Positions 10,295 to 22,558 of a stretch of DNA of 64,000 bases are shown piece by piece. Under the pieces are notes generated by a model, which searched no databases, was not told the DNA's origin, and saw nothing but the letters and a program-made list of their open reading frames with translations. Source of the stretch: Hysterangium stoloniferum. Taxonomy: Eukaryota > Basidiomycota > Agaricomycetes > Hysterangiales > Hysterangiaceae. Positions within the stretch are counted from its first letter, which is position 1. Every line of letters begins with the position of its first letter. The stretch lies in the NCBI GenBank assembly GCA_015178975.1, contig WHVD01000209.1, forward strand, positions 1 through 64,000, in the 5' to 3' direction. The position numbers and the translations under genes are program-made.

Positions 10295-10706
10295 TGTCAC
10301 GAATCAATTATTCTTCAATAAAGTCGAATAATATTCTACTGATCGAACTCGAAAGCCTTGTTCGACGAAGTATATATTCGCCCTGTCGATGAAGTAAGAG
10401 GCTATTACCAGTCATGAGAACTCACGGAAGTATTTGTTGAAAAAGTTACGACAAGTTAGATTACTAGTATTACTAATTTACAGATATTTTGACTGACTTC
10501 CCTTGCTCCTTTCATAGCCCTTTTATGCTTTTCTTCATATCATTATGACTATATTATGAACTAATAATGAAATCATTCATGACGTCGAAATGAGACATGT
10601 CGAATAATGTTCAGGTTTATCAAGTCAAATTTGATGGGTCGAAGCGTTTGTCGAATATTACCTTTGATTGTTTGTGACAATGTTGTGACTTGTGATGGTT
10701 GTGACA
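10295..10706 (-). repeat. Candidate LTR upstream of the truncated gag
   Basis: The plus strand begins TGTCACGAATC 25 bp upstream of the gag ATG, and possible mirrored ends GTGACA occur at 10679 and 10706. Position and inverted TGTCAC/GTGACA termini suggest the 5' LTR of the gag fragment. The outer boundary is uncertain and no target duplication can be tested because the other end is missing. Confidence 0.45.
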
Positions 10707-11461
10707 CTCTGGCCATGACAACTTATGCTATGAGTTTATATTTAATTACCTGAAATTTCATCTTTAAAATATGCATGCCCTTTTAAAATACACACAAATG
10801 ACATAGTTACACAAGATTATTTGGGCTATGACTTATTCTTTGGGTTATGATGTATTCTCTTGTATACAAGCAAACTTTCAAATATATTTCATATAATTTA
10901 AATTTAGTTGGTTTAGAGAGTTAACCAGAACTATCTGGGGTACCAATCCCCATTGTGCAATTTATTCCAAAAGAATAATCTACAGATGATTGTTTGACTA
11001 AATTTTGTCAGATATAGGATTAATATTAATATTTTTGCATTCTTCAGAGTGATACCTAATCAACTGAATTTGATTAAATATTAATTTTACAACAAACAAT
11101 ATAAATATATATACTTTAGTGGATAAATAACTTTTAAAATTTTGGGTTATCCTCCTAAGTTGATATTTGAACTGAAGAACTATAGCATACATAATAGGGT
11201 TTTTATACAAAAGTATGACAGATTATTGGAAGGCCAATCAAGGAAGCAGAAAGTCATGATGGGTCAAAGGAAATGGGAAAAGAGACAAGGATCAAACCAA
11301 GACTAAATGTGATGAAACAAAAGTATTCTAAAGATTGTGAGGTGGCAAATAAAACATACACATTGAATGGGTGATGGGAGAGTGTCAGGATGGAGACAAG
11401 ACAGGATGGCCAAAAGGATAATCTACAGAGAGACAGGTGTCAGGGTGCTGCAGGCAGTAAT
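10707..11461. other. AT-rich region without an intact gene; possible copia-like pol remnant
   Basis: No open gene is visible. Around 10950-11010 on the plus strand one frame reads QFIPKE, stop, STDDCLTKF. This resembles the end of copia-type RNase H (FIP..EQ.AD.LTK). The stop TAA could be a decayed CAA. The match is short and could be chance. Confidence 0.3.
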
Positions 11462-11935
11462 TGTGAAGAGTGGCAGAAGTTCTGACCGTTCTATATATGA
11501 AGAAATGAGTAGAAAGGAAGGATATTGACCTATTCGGTGCAATATAAGAGAAAGTGAGAGAAAGAGCACGAGATGATGAAGGAGTCAACGAGTGCGATGG
11601 TCCGAGTGGAGGCCTCAACTATTACAGTTCGAGGCCAGAAGTGCTCAGTAGTTCAGATACTGCTACTTATGTAGTAGCTGACACGTTACCCTGATCACCA
11701 CTCGTAGTAGACCTAGTTTGTGTCTTACGAGTGGTGGTTCTTGGGTTAAAGTGTGTCTGAGTTCTAATTGGTGCTGAGTGCACCCACAAGTATACACAAT
11801 GCTTCGAACTAATGAAATATGCGATATTCAAAGAATATGAAAGATAGTAAAATATGAATAGAATATGTAAAATATAAATGAAATAAAAGGAGTGTTTTAC
11901 CACAATGAAACTGTGGTAAAAGCATACTCCTCACA
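11462..11935 (-). repeat. Solo LTR, 474 bp, with target duplication GTAAT
   Basis: Begins TGTGAAGAGTGGCAG and ends CATACTCCTCACA on the plus strand. GTAAT at 11457-11461 and 11936-11940 is a perfect 5-bp target duplication. Both ends and the central TACGAGTGGTGGTT and GTGCACCCACAAGTATACAC segments match the 7165 and 8991 copies, so it is the same family with more divergence. Confidence 0.9.
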
Positions 11936-11940
11936 GTAAT

Positions 11941-12580
11941 ACTATGATCAAGGATACTGATAGTGGGATGCCAGAGGATTATGAGGGTAAAACCAAGTTG
12001 TGGGAGTCCAAAAATGATAGAATCCTAACAGAATTACAGTTTTCACTCAATTCCCTGATGAGTAGAAATATGTTGTTTGTTTTCAATTGGTTTCTCTAGG
12101 CACATTATTATGGTTTTCATAGGATTTTGCTGGGTGGGAAAATTTTAACAAAATACAGGGTTTTTTAAGAGTTTTCTTATTCAGAAACTCCATTAAAAAT
12201 AGGCTATTTCCAACAGTGTTTTCTCATAATTTCTTGATGCAAATTGTTAGGCTTTTTAGATCCAATTTTTGACCTTAGAAAAACTAAAACTAAAGTTTTT
12301 CAAACAGTTTTCAGTTCAATAAATGCATCAAAAATTGGGCCAAATAGCAAGATTTTCTGAAGGTTTTCCAACTCCAAGCATCTTGGGGTGCCTCTAGTGG
12401 TAGCAAAACGGTCCTCTTTACAGCCCGACTAGGCAGGTCTTGACACATTCTGAATAACGTGGTAGGCTGTGCGACAAAGACGGTTGAATCCGCCGCGTAT
12501 GCGCCAGAGCGCGCGCGGTATGGGGATACCGGAGGTAGATATCCGTTACTGCTCCACCGACACGACAACTTTTAAGACTC
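11941..12580. other. AT-rich spacer, no gene seen
   Basis: The stretch to about 12400 is AT-rich, has no convincing open frame and carries several runs of T and A. It could be old transposon DNA but no terminal repeats or coding remnants were recognised. Base composition changes toward the next gene near 12400. Confidence 0.4.
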
Positions 12581-12611
12581 ACAGGTTTCGTGTCAAGGCG
12601 TTACAGGTTAT

Positions 12612-15097
12612 ATGTTTTCGTCTCCACCACCTTTACCCCCTCGGTCTACGCGGCCACCTATGCCTGAAGTTGAGAAACAGGTTAAGCTAGATGAAAGATT
12701 TAACGCCGTGAGTTTAGAAGAGAACTCAAGCCAGCCTGGTGCTCCTTTTGCGCCTGGCAAATGGCCTACTCCAGAGCTTTCTTTAACCCCTACAAACCGC
12801 TATGCAATTTGCACATCGAGGACATACACCTCCGAAACTATACAATCTGCCCTTGACAGTCTTGGTCCTTCGTCCATTCTGTATCTTCCCGCGTCAACAG
12901 TATGGAGTATAACTAGTCCAATTGCGCTGCGTGATCACCAAGAGCTAGCGACATGGGGCTATCCTACAGATGAATCCCATATGGCACGCCTTGAAGCGGG
13001 AAAGGAGTGTTACCCACATATTATCAATGCTCGAGCTATTACTGGTGCAGCGGTGAGAAACGTAGTTGTTGACGGTGGTCAGCAGAAGTACGGTTATGAA
13101 CCTAAGTGTGGAGTTATGTTACAGTCAGTTGCAACTCTTGCAACCTTGTTTATATTTGTGAAACCTGACGATTCCCAATATGAAGATTCGGCCATATAGC
13201 GATGAATCAAGTAATTTGTCCAATTTTGTTAGACCGTTTTCACACCGTTATTTACCCATTTTCCTGGCAAATAGGTCATAGATAGATGTATTATTCGTCA
13301 TCCGCGTCATTGGTGGGATTTAATCAGTCAATACCATCTACATTAATCCGCCACTAATGTGAGAACCCTTTAGGTCTTGCATTCAAGCTTTTGAAGGTAG
13401 TCAAAACGTTCGGATAACAAACAATCGGATTGGTCCTGCTGGAATTGGGGCAAATCGGGAGTCAGGAAAGTGGGCCGATGGCGTGCGTGAACCGAAGCAT
13501 ATTCATGTCCAAATCCTTTCACTGACCAATTATGAATATTTTTTTCGACAGATTTCATATGCCTGCTCAAACGGACTGGTGGCCGGCAACGAAATTATAG
13601 ATGCGACAGACGGTGCCATCGGTAAGTTGACAAGTCATCCAGTCTGTTGTCTAATCTGATTCTTGTTCAGTTATATTCGGCGCCCCCGGAACCCTAGTTA
13701 TTTCCAACACGATCATAAGTCACAATAGACTTACTCTTGGAGCCATCAACATGGTAGATTGGGCCCCACGTAAGTTACGAGTGTCGCCCTTAGTAATTGG
13801 ACTCAACAAAAAAATTGTCTCAGACGATGGCAATTACACACAAACCCGGGTCATAAATAACACTATAAAAACAATAGGCCCTTCTGGTTACTTCAAAACG
13901 GGAATTGGCCAGGGTCCCTCTGTTTGGTGGACGAGCCCTTCTCCAGGGAAAATTAATTCCGGTGCGATTGTAATGAACAACTTGATTGATTCACAAGCCA
14001 TCAATGACGAACATGGAGCATTTGGGTATGGATTTGCTGTAGCATCCGATGTCAGGGATTGGATTTGCGTCGGCAACGTAAGCAAAACACATGTTCGGTA
14101 CGAAGGGGATATTTCCAAATCCCTACCAAATCCGAATGTGGCGCCTGGACCGTTCGTCCACAATATTTCTCAAAACAAATTGATACTATCGGATTCTTTA
14201 GCCAGCCCCTCGAACGGCCAGAGCGCAACTCAGGACAGAAGAGTTATCCTGCAATCTCACTTCGCTCATGGCCGTGGCCGCATCTCGTCTTTGATCTCTA
14301 TTAGTCCCGGCTTACCTAAAGTTCTGTCATACCAGGCCGGCCAGTATAGCCTAGAAAAGGGCCAACACACGTGTCTTGACGGCATTGCAATGTCCCATGA
14401 CCAAAACAATATGATCTGCATACGCGAACATCGAGAACCTCAGCAATTTGGCATCGTTCTATGGGAAAATGGTCTTGCTGATAATCATCAGGCTTTGGGC
14501 CAACTGCCCCAGAAGCTTGTGTTTAGCAACGGCGGAAAACTGTGCGTCGTGTCGACAGATGTCTCGCCACCGCGTATTCTGTTCGATTTTATGCCGTACA
14601 TGCCTTTTGATGGGAAGTCTGACAAAGGACCGTCCCTGATCCTTTCAAATGCCAATCCGTACCTGACAGTAATGACACCCGAGTCCTCCCTCATCTTTGC
14701 TTCCTCCTACATATTCTCTTGGAATGCGGGATTTAGGCTAGGAAATGTAGTTGCTCGGACCTGCTTTCACGACGGCTCCCAAAAGACATTACTTTATACC
14801 CTCAGCCCGTATTGCCAGTTTGTGATATTACGGAGCAAGGTCGGCGGCGCGTTCCTACCGTCGCTTCCCTTAGTCTGGCCTGATCCCACACATGAAGCAC
14901 ACTGGGAATGGGAAATCATCTGGGCTACTCCGAATCCTAGAACAGACCGGCGAGATGACCCCGTAATGTATTTTCAGGGCGATGGTAATCTGGCAAGTTT
15001 TTCGTCGTTGATTTCATTTTCTTCTAAAAAAAAACTGATCGTTAAACAAGGTTATATATTCCGGTGGCAAGGTCCCATGGGCTTCTGCCACGCATAA
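12612..15097 (+). CDS. Right-handed beta-helix (pectin-lyase-like fold) protein, multi-exon
   Basis: Exons recognised: about 12612-13120, 13374-13482, 13552-13621, 13671-13769 and 13824-15097, with phases that join cleanly for the last four. The joined product shows beta-helix rungs rich in N and turn residues: VRNVVVDGGQQKYGYEP, NVRITNNRIGPAGIG, GNEIIDATDGAIVIFGAPG, LGAINMVDWAPHDGNYTQT and VINNTIKTIG. This is the pattern of fungal parallel beta-helix proteins related to pectate lyases. The C-terminal 200 residues contain two segments like bulb-type lectin repeats (KLVFSNGGKLCVVS, MYFQGDGNLASF). No signal peptide is visible at the chosen ATG, so a 5' exon may be missing. The join between the first two exons is not resolved. 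Likely extracellular polysaccharide binding or cleavage; the substrate cannot be told. Confidence 0.7.
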
Positions 15098-15953
15098 TAG
15101 AAAACCACCCGTTACGCATTTGAGGTTGGGACTGGGTTCCTATGAGGAGCCATGGCTTGAACTCATCACTGACATTGGGGAGAGGGTGTGGAGTAGTTAA
15201 TTCGACATAAACTAATGGCACTGCTAGAATACTGTACTAGCCATGTATACCGATATACGGATATGGTTGTCTGAGATCGAGGATCTAGTCTTTCGTGCTG
15301 AAATGAAACTGATAGAGAAAGGGGAGGAGGCCTGGGTAAATATCTGTACACAACTCGATGAACGAAGTGCAGGCTAAGCACAGAAAATCCTGTATTTAGC
15401 TTTATGACTCAGCTTGTTTAATATTCTGGATTTATATTTACATGGCATTTTGTGAGACAAAATAAAGAAATGGTTGTAAGACACGATCGGTTGGATCTTT
15501 GTATCGTTGTCCAGAGGACGCGTTCGCCCTGACGTAGATTCTAAAATAAGATGATGATATTTTTTTTTTACTTTAAATAAAGTAATTTGGAATATATTTA
15601 CAACTAGCCCAGCATACACCGAATCCCGGATCCTTTGTGGGGGCCTAGCGAACCCCACGAAGACCCACCCATCGGATCTGGCATGACGTCTATCTTATCT
15701 TAAATTAGTAAACTTTTAGGATAAGTATAATACCGGTTTCTCCGAGAGATCAATGTGCACTTTGAAATACCACTTTAGAATGCGGGGCGGACCGCAGTAT
15801 TTATATGTCCATCATTTGGTTCTGTCACGCGGTATATGGAAACCTATATGAGCATCGATGACCACCCGGAAATCCGTTCATCTCATTCCCTCCGCGAGAA
15901 TCCCTCCAAAACTCAGTTATATTTGCGGGCAGTGACTTGCGCCGTGCACCGTG
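15098..15953. other. Intergenic region
   Basis: No convincing coding sequence. It contains the terminator side of the beta-helix gene and the promoter side of the transporter, an oligo-A/T tract near 15560, and no repeats seen elsewhere in the window. Confidence 0.5.
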
Positions 15954-18507
15954 ATGTCTCCCGAACGGAAAGTGAAGCCCCTTACACGGCCGGACACCGA
16001 GATAGTTGTGCCGACCCAGCTATCAAGGGGCGAATTTATTTATGCTTATTCGCTCGTCACGAGCTTATTCTTCGCGTGGGGATTTGCATACGGATTATTA
16101 GACTCGCTCAATAAGTGCGTTTTGGAACGATCAGGCGTCCGTGCCTGGGTATGCTCATCACCTTGTAAAGGCACTTCCAGCAAGTGTTTGGTATTACCAA
16201 GACTCAATCCACATTTATGCAAGTATCCTATTTCGGTGGGTTTTCTGCTCCTCGTCAATTTTTTTTTTTTTGATGCTCATTCGGCGTTCTTTATCCAGGC
16301 GCATATTTTCTCTGGGCCCCGTGAGTTTCTTGGATCAGGTACTGTCAATGAGAGCACTGACAGCGTCTAGTTGGGCCGGTGCCTTTATGCGTAGAGTTGG
16401 ATACAAGGTAGATGAACCTCTGACTGGTTAGGTACTTAATATTTATATACTGTCCAGAATGGTATTTATGCTGGATTGACAATGTATTCCGTGAGTGTTG
16501 ACTATGATACCTTTTTATGTCAGTCCTGTCCATTAACCTCTTCTCCCACATCTAGTTGGGTGCTAGTGAGTACCGCAATAATTATCTGGGTGTATGTACA
16601 TGTCTAATTGACTGACGAATTATAGTATTCTACTGGCCAGGTACGTGAGCAGGAAATGCGACGACTAATATCTTCTGACCACTCAACTCAAGTCGCTGTT
16701 AAAAGAAGTTATGCCGGATTTGTTGTTAGTTTTGTTGCAAGAGACGTATGATGGTGTGCACACTCTCACCTCTGACAGGTCTGTACTTTCTTCATATCCA
16801 TGGGCCTCTCGACTTTGGAAGTTGCTGCGAATACATATATCACAAGTACGAAGCCAGTCTATATGTATGTCAAATAATTCCTCAACAGTTTGGCATTCGC
16901 ATAGTCCTCGGTGATTCAAAGTATGGTGCAATGCGACTAACATTTAGCCAAGCTTGGTGAGCATTCCCCCATCATTCCAAGCAATATCGCTGACGCATAT
17001 AGCTGGAAAATAGGAATGGCATCGGTGCTTTTGGTACGTTAGCATTGGTAGACCTTACTGAAAAAAAGAGACTAAATCAATGCGCCAGCCGGACCGTTAA
17101 TTGCATCACAGGAATTTTTCAAGGGGGAGAACAATACTTCGCTCGCCAATGTTCAATGGGTGTATCTCGCCGTCGGTGGGTGGTGCCCTCCGTGCGCAGA
17201 CTCGCTCCACTCTAAAATATGAGACAGCATGCTTTGGGGCACTCCTGATATTCCTTTTCAGACTAGCGAAACTCCCGGAAGTCAACGAGGCAAAACTCGA
17301 CGATACTCTGACGGACCAAACGGCAGTCGCTCCACTGCACAAACAGTACCACTTAATTTTCGGGTTCTGGGCGCAGTTCTCGTGCGTTTACGTTTACATT
17401 GTTTTCCTTTGACGTGTAGGATATTAACGTGCGGCCGTCCTAGCTATGTCGGAGCCCAGGTTGCAGTAGCAACAGTATGCCAACATTCCTGCACGCGTAA
17501 AAAAAATCCTGTCTGACTGCTTGTCGTCGGTAGTTCTGCACTAATTTCTTTGCCGATACCCCTTCCATCGGGTTCGCTGCGTCAAAAGCCTCCTTATGGT
17601 ACTCCTACAACCAAATGGTATTTGCCTTGGGGTATGTGCACGGAACAATGAACCCCGATCGTCACTGATCCCTGGCACAGTCGATTTATGGGGGCTGTTC
17701 TTCTGAAGTTCGTCGATCGTGGGTTGACCGATTCTGGGTTTCATCCATCTGCTTAATCGTGTCATAGCGGCGCATGCCTTGACGGGCTATCTCCTGGTAA
17801 ATGAGATTCCTTGCCAGGCCGCTCGTTGACATTTCTGATCGCGTGTGATAGGCCTGCTGTCTATTTACGATCGGAGTCATCTTTGGGAACGGCAACGCCG
17901 CTGTTGTATCCATGTTCTGTCAGTCATTCCTGTTGTCCGTCGCGCGAATATGAGTTCATTTGCCGCACACACACACAAGTCCTCTTCTTTTTTGAAAGCA
18001 TTTGCTGGGTGGGGACATTTTAATCTGCAGCTGCAGCAGCCATCTGACATGATTTCCCGTGATCCGGCAGCCTACCATATATGTAGGTCAATGATATTTA
18101 TGCGGGGAATGGTCTGGCCCACTGTTTAAATAGGCACTGGCAATCGCCCGACTTGGCCATCTCACCAAGATAGGAGGAAGCTTCGTAGTTGCCGGGGTCG
18201 GTGGAGGAGCGGTATGGCCCTTTCCATTTTGACCGTCGTCCGAACTCACCGCCCGCATCGGAAGCTTTATGCACCGCTGCAAGGAGTATTGTCGGACAAG
18301 AAGAACGTGCAGATTGGGTACTGGGTTGCGTTTGCAGGATTTGCCAATGCGCTGGCGTACGGCGTGGGCATGTGCATCGATAAGGAACGGAGGAAGCATA
18401 TCGATTCTAAGACGGGAAGAAAGCTGAAGAATGATGGACAGTTTTCATATGCGGAGGGTGTGTCTATCGAGAGCGATACCAAAGACGAGAAGATAATCAA
18501 TAGGTAA
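15954..18507 (+). CDS. MFS transporter of the FucP (fucose/hexose permease) type, many introns
   Basis: ATG at 15954 gives a cytosolic tail and then FIYAYSLVTSLFFAWGFAYGLLD, the first helix typical of fungal FucP-like permeases. Further exons, separated by introns of about 50-70 nt, carry QVFGITKTQSTFMQVSYF, SWAGAFMRRVGYK, NGIYAGLTMYS, AVKRSYAGFVVSFVA, MGLSTLEVAANTYITS, KYGAMRLTFSQAWNGIGAF, AGPLIASQEFFKGENN, LANVQWVYLAV, YVGAQVAVAT, FFESIC and GGSFVVAGVGGGAVWP, ending in a charged tail with stop at 18505-18507. These blocks appear in family order and cover both halves of a 12-helix carrier. Expected role: proton-coupled sugar uptake at the plasma membrane. Not every splice site could be fixed by eye, so an inactivating lesion in one exon cannot be excluded. 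Confidence 0.82.
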
Positions 18508-21460
18508 GGCTAACGAAAGTCTTATGAACGCGCGAGTGAGTACATCGACTACCGCAGAGTAATATAATAGCTCATGTGTGGTCAAGGTAACGAATTGATT
18601 CAGAGTGTCTCAACACATTCCTGAAGATACCCATGTGATTTTTGATTCACAAACTTTTCTTTTGATTGACCTGATCTGGCTGTTACGTGTTTCATCTGTA
18701 TATTGTTGTTTTCCCTTAGTAACCTACTGTATAATACAACCTACTCGATTCCCACTTTGTGTCGACCGAGTAAAATTTCTTGAAGATACATATGGAAGAT
18801 CAGAAGCTAATTAGTGATTTTTTTCCCTGTAGGTGACAGGGTTGGGATATACAAATGCTGCATGATGCGGGACAAAAAGGATATGGCATACTAGTCTGGT
18901 ATGACTGTTTGTGAACTGAGACCGGATGGTATCTTCGAAATTCAGTTCAATATATATTTCAACAGAATACAACAGCGAGAACATTGCAGGTCAGAGCCAT
19001 AGATACACTTCGATTGGGATGGCACAAAGTCGGTCACATAATAGCCCCAAGGAAGTGCATATAACAATACTTTATTGATCAGAATGCCAACCACACGAAG
19101 AGAAAAAGATGATCAGCTGAGCTCGCAACTAAATGAATCTCTAACGCGAGTTCTGCCACAATTGTGATGTGTCTGCAAATGACTTCCGCTGGTTTCTAAC
19201 AGGTCGCGAGCCTTTTTGTGTGGAAAATAAGCGATATATTTGAAAGCTCGTTCCTGGTGCCATTTCTATAAGATATACTAATACCGATAGAAACAGGGCA
19301 TTGTGCAAGTCTTCTTGATTGACCCTTTTTAACACATTCCTCTTTTTTGTTTCACCGACAGTGTGATTGACAAACAGGTGTGAGCACCGCCCCCTGTGAT
19401 GCTTCGCTGTTGCCAGTCTTCAGACAATACGATAAAGATGTCTTCTCGCCGTGGGCCATCAATGGCCGGTTAATCAGAATTTGTTCTGGCGCAACATGAC
19501 GACTCCAGCAGGCTTGTGGCTGGCAGATTGGACCTCCTGATGGTCACATTATTTGCTTCTGCGTCGGGTACGACGAGTCTCGAGGCAGTCAATATACGCC
19601 GCTTGTTCTCCAACGGACGACTCCCGCAGGGCATGGCAGATCATCCCGAAACACACGGCTGTGAACGGAAATCAGGTGGATGCATCTCTCCGAATTGCTG
19701 CCCGGTCTCACTCTCGACGAGGATAGCCACAATAGCGTAATGCGATGCAGTAACTGCAGTGGGCCCCGTTCGCGGAGCGCGCGCGCGTTATTCAGGAAAG
19801 GTCTTTGCCATACGGACTGGGCGAGCGTGCTGCATTGGGAAGGTGTGACGTTCATTTCTTGCTCGCCATCATCGGCCACGGCGTGAAAGCCCCGCAGATT
19901 TGAAATTACTACATGAGCAACTAATGCATATTAGGGACGACAGTAGGGCCGGTTCGATGGGCAATATGCACAGAATCAGGCGGAGGGTTAGGATTCTTGC
20001 GATCTTCAGTGGAAGCCGATGGCACACCGGTGCTTCATCACCGACTGCACCGAACTTTGGGGGGTGGATTGTGGCCAACGTGGAATTCTTCAAGGAAGGA
20101 CAAGTCAAAGATAGCTATAATGACCTGAGGTGTATTCAAATTGATGTAACTCACACGGGTGGTAATCATACTGTCGGATATATACCCGCATTGTCAGCGT
20201 AACTGCCGTACAAAATGCGTTTTCTCAGAGCCAGTGGGGCATGCATGGCACGAACCAGTTGAATTAAAGCGGAGATTCACCAAGCTCAGCCGATACCGTT
20301 CTTCTCAACGCTCCACGGAAAAAAAAAGGAAAACATCATTATAATCGCTTCTTTGGATGATAGCGGCTAGATTTGATGGAATATATCGGCCGCTTAGGAG
20401 TGGCTTGGTACACGGTTGGTTATACAATAAGTGCGCTTAGCCTTGTGGAATAGATGTTCGCTTTTGTGGACATCCATCAACCACATGGGACTGTAACAAG
20501 TTTGGTGCGTGCCTATGACCGACTTGGGTGTCTGTAAAAGATTGAGTCCGGGACAAGCTAATGGTGACTAAAATAGGAAAGTTAAAGTAAAATATATCCA
20601 GGTATGGCGTTCCGAAGTAGTATATTTACGCCAAATGGGAAAATTTTACATGACACTTTGACAACTACCAATAAGGACATATCGATGGAGGGATGTATAT
20701 GTTGAAGGCGGTGACGAGCACGATACACAATTAATTATTATAATTATAATTATTTTGAAAAGATGCTCTGGCGCGCGCCTTTTGTTTTCAAAAAGGTGCT
20801 CCGATGATAAGGACGAATTAAGGCGCGAGGGACGGGCCAACCCGACCAATTCCAGGTAACTGATTGATCAAGGAGTCAGCTGTGCTTGCCAGTGCATAGC
20901 TTGATATATTATACCTATATATACCATCCGCTCCGTTTGATTTTCTCCCTTTCACTTGCTCTTGTCCTTGTTCTCCGGCCCTCATTGTTTCCTCGTGGTG
21001 ATCTCCCCCGTCGTGGTGGCAGTCAAAATCTCAAGATCTCATCTGGCTGTCAAGCTTGCATTTGCCGCCCTGCCTTCCCCACTTTCCCTTTCATCACATC
21101 ACCCAAAAACTGCCATAAATCACCGTCGCTGCGTTTCCACATATCCTTCTTGTTATTTCTCCCAAACAGGCTTCTAATCATCTTCTGATCTCACGCCCCT
21201 CCCGTATATTAAGTCCAACCCCCTTCCTCCCCTCATCCACTCCCCTCAGCCTTCGTCCCCCGTCCCATTAGCTACTTAAGTCCTTCTTGAATCCAAGGTA
21301 TGTCTCTCTAACCCAAGTCCTCTCACTCTCGCTGACCGGGTTGCCCTCATCTTTGCCTTTCATCACGTGACTCAACGCGTCGCTAGGTCCCAGTGCCACT
21401 CCTCTGTTGCATTGTCTCCCAAAAGACGCTTAAAAGCGGTCCTAGTTACTTGTCAGAACA
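18508..21460. other. Gene-poor region with fragments of possible coding character
   Basis: No recognised gene. Between 19470 and 20210 the plus strand has short stretches with protein-like composition (around 19550-19720, and 20040-20200, reading APNFGGWIVANVEFF), interrupted by stops without clear splice signals; this could be a decayed gene. From 20890 to 21300 the DNA is pyrimidine-rich with a TATA-like TATATATACC near 20925, which looks like the promoter and 5' leader of the next gene. A possible leader intron starts with GTATGTCTCTC at 21298. Confidence 0.4.
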
Positions 21461-22558
21461 ATGGATCGCTTTACCCCAACCCGTCCCAGTCGTCCATCCA
21501 CTCGCACCCGCCACAGGCCCCGCCACATGAGCCCCTCTCCTCGCCCTCTTTCACGCAGGCCATTCACAGAACCGAGCACATTGTTTATTACCACCGACTA
21601 CGACTTTATTTCACCCTCTTCCATGGAGTCGGATCTCATCTTCCATATGTCTCCCGTTCATACCCACTTTTTCCCTCCCCCACCACCCAACGGAGAACCG
21701 ATCAACGTCATGACCCTCCGTAACAAACCCGAGACAAAGCCCAAGCCCCCGCCCCTCTCGCCGTTGCTCTATTCTTTTCCGAGGCCACCTCGCTTGCATC
21801 CCTACATGAATAAAAACGCTTCTACCCGAAAGGACATCGTATCTAAGCCATTATCCTCTATATCTCAAAACACCGGTGTACCCACCATCATAGACCCTCG
21901 AGCACCTCCAACGTCAACCGCTGTGCCAGCCAGCGACTTGAGACCGTTGATAAGCTCGTTCATTGCCGTATCTCCGCCGCCGAGGCGGCTTGACACACCG
22001 TCGACCGCGGCGACCACGGCGACCACCAAAAGACGCGACGCCCGCTCTCCACATTCTGCTTATTCTTCATCGCCCATCCCGATCCCTCGTCACATCCCTC
22101 GCCAGAGCGATCTCGGCTACTTCGACCTGAACCCCTCCTCACCTGTCGCTGGTCACCCCGTCTCCATCGAGGTGACCGGCATGCTCGACTTCCAGGGCAC
22201 GCCCTATGCATCCTCCGGCATAGCAAGCCACGCCTCTACGACCGGCTTTGCAGACACCGCGCATTCCATGTCGCCCGCCGCATCTCCGGACCGCCGCCGC
22301 GCTGCCGTCACCGACTTTGACGACGGAGACGACGACGGCAGTGCCAGGTCGGATGGCAGCGTCGGGGGATCGATGGGTGGTTTTTCGCTCTCGGGCAACG
22401 CGTACTCGTCCGCAGGATCTGGCCCGTTCAGGCTCGCCAGGTTTCTGGAGCCTGAGACGACGGAAAGCAACTCGTCCAGCACCCGCACGAGCAGCACGTC
22501 TGGGCCGAGTGCTGCTGTTCTGCTGAAGAGGATCGCGGCTCAAAAAAGGATGTCTTGA
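21461..22558 (+). CDS. Proline/serine-rich disordered protein, unknown function
   Basis: A single open frame of 365 aa from an ATG at 21461. The N-terminus is rich in R, P, S and T with a hydrophobic island (LFITTDYDFISPSSMESDLIF, about residues 45-65). The centre is proline-rich and the C-terminus has an acidic DFDDGDDDG patch followed by Gly/Ser-rich sequence and a basic LLKRIAAQKR end. No catalytic or membrane domain is visible. The composition suggests an intrinsically disordered regulatory or nuclear protein. Codon usage is GC-rich at third positions, which favours a real gene. It stands alone with spacers on both sides. Confidence 0.6.
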   Translation: MDRFTPTRPSRPSTRTRHRPRHMSPSPRPLSRRPFTEPSTLFITTDYDFISPSSMESDLIFHMSPVHTHFFPPPPPNGEPINVMTLRNKPETKPKPPPLSPLLYSFPRPPRLHPYMNKNASTRKDIVSKPLSSISQNTGVPTIIDPRAPPTSTAVPASDLRPLISSFIAVSPPPRRLDTPSTAATTATTKRRDARSPHSAYSSSPIPIPRHIPRQSDLGYFDLNPSSPVAGHPVSIEVTGMLDFQGTPYASSGIASHASTTGFADTAHSMSPAASPDRRRAAVTDFDDGDDDGSARSDGSVGGSMGGFSLSGNAYSSAGSGPFRLARFLEPETTESNSSSTRTSSTSGPSAAVLLKRIAAQKRMS

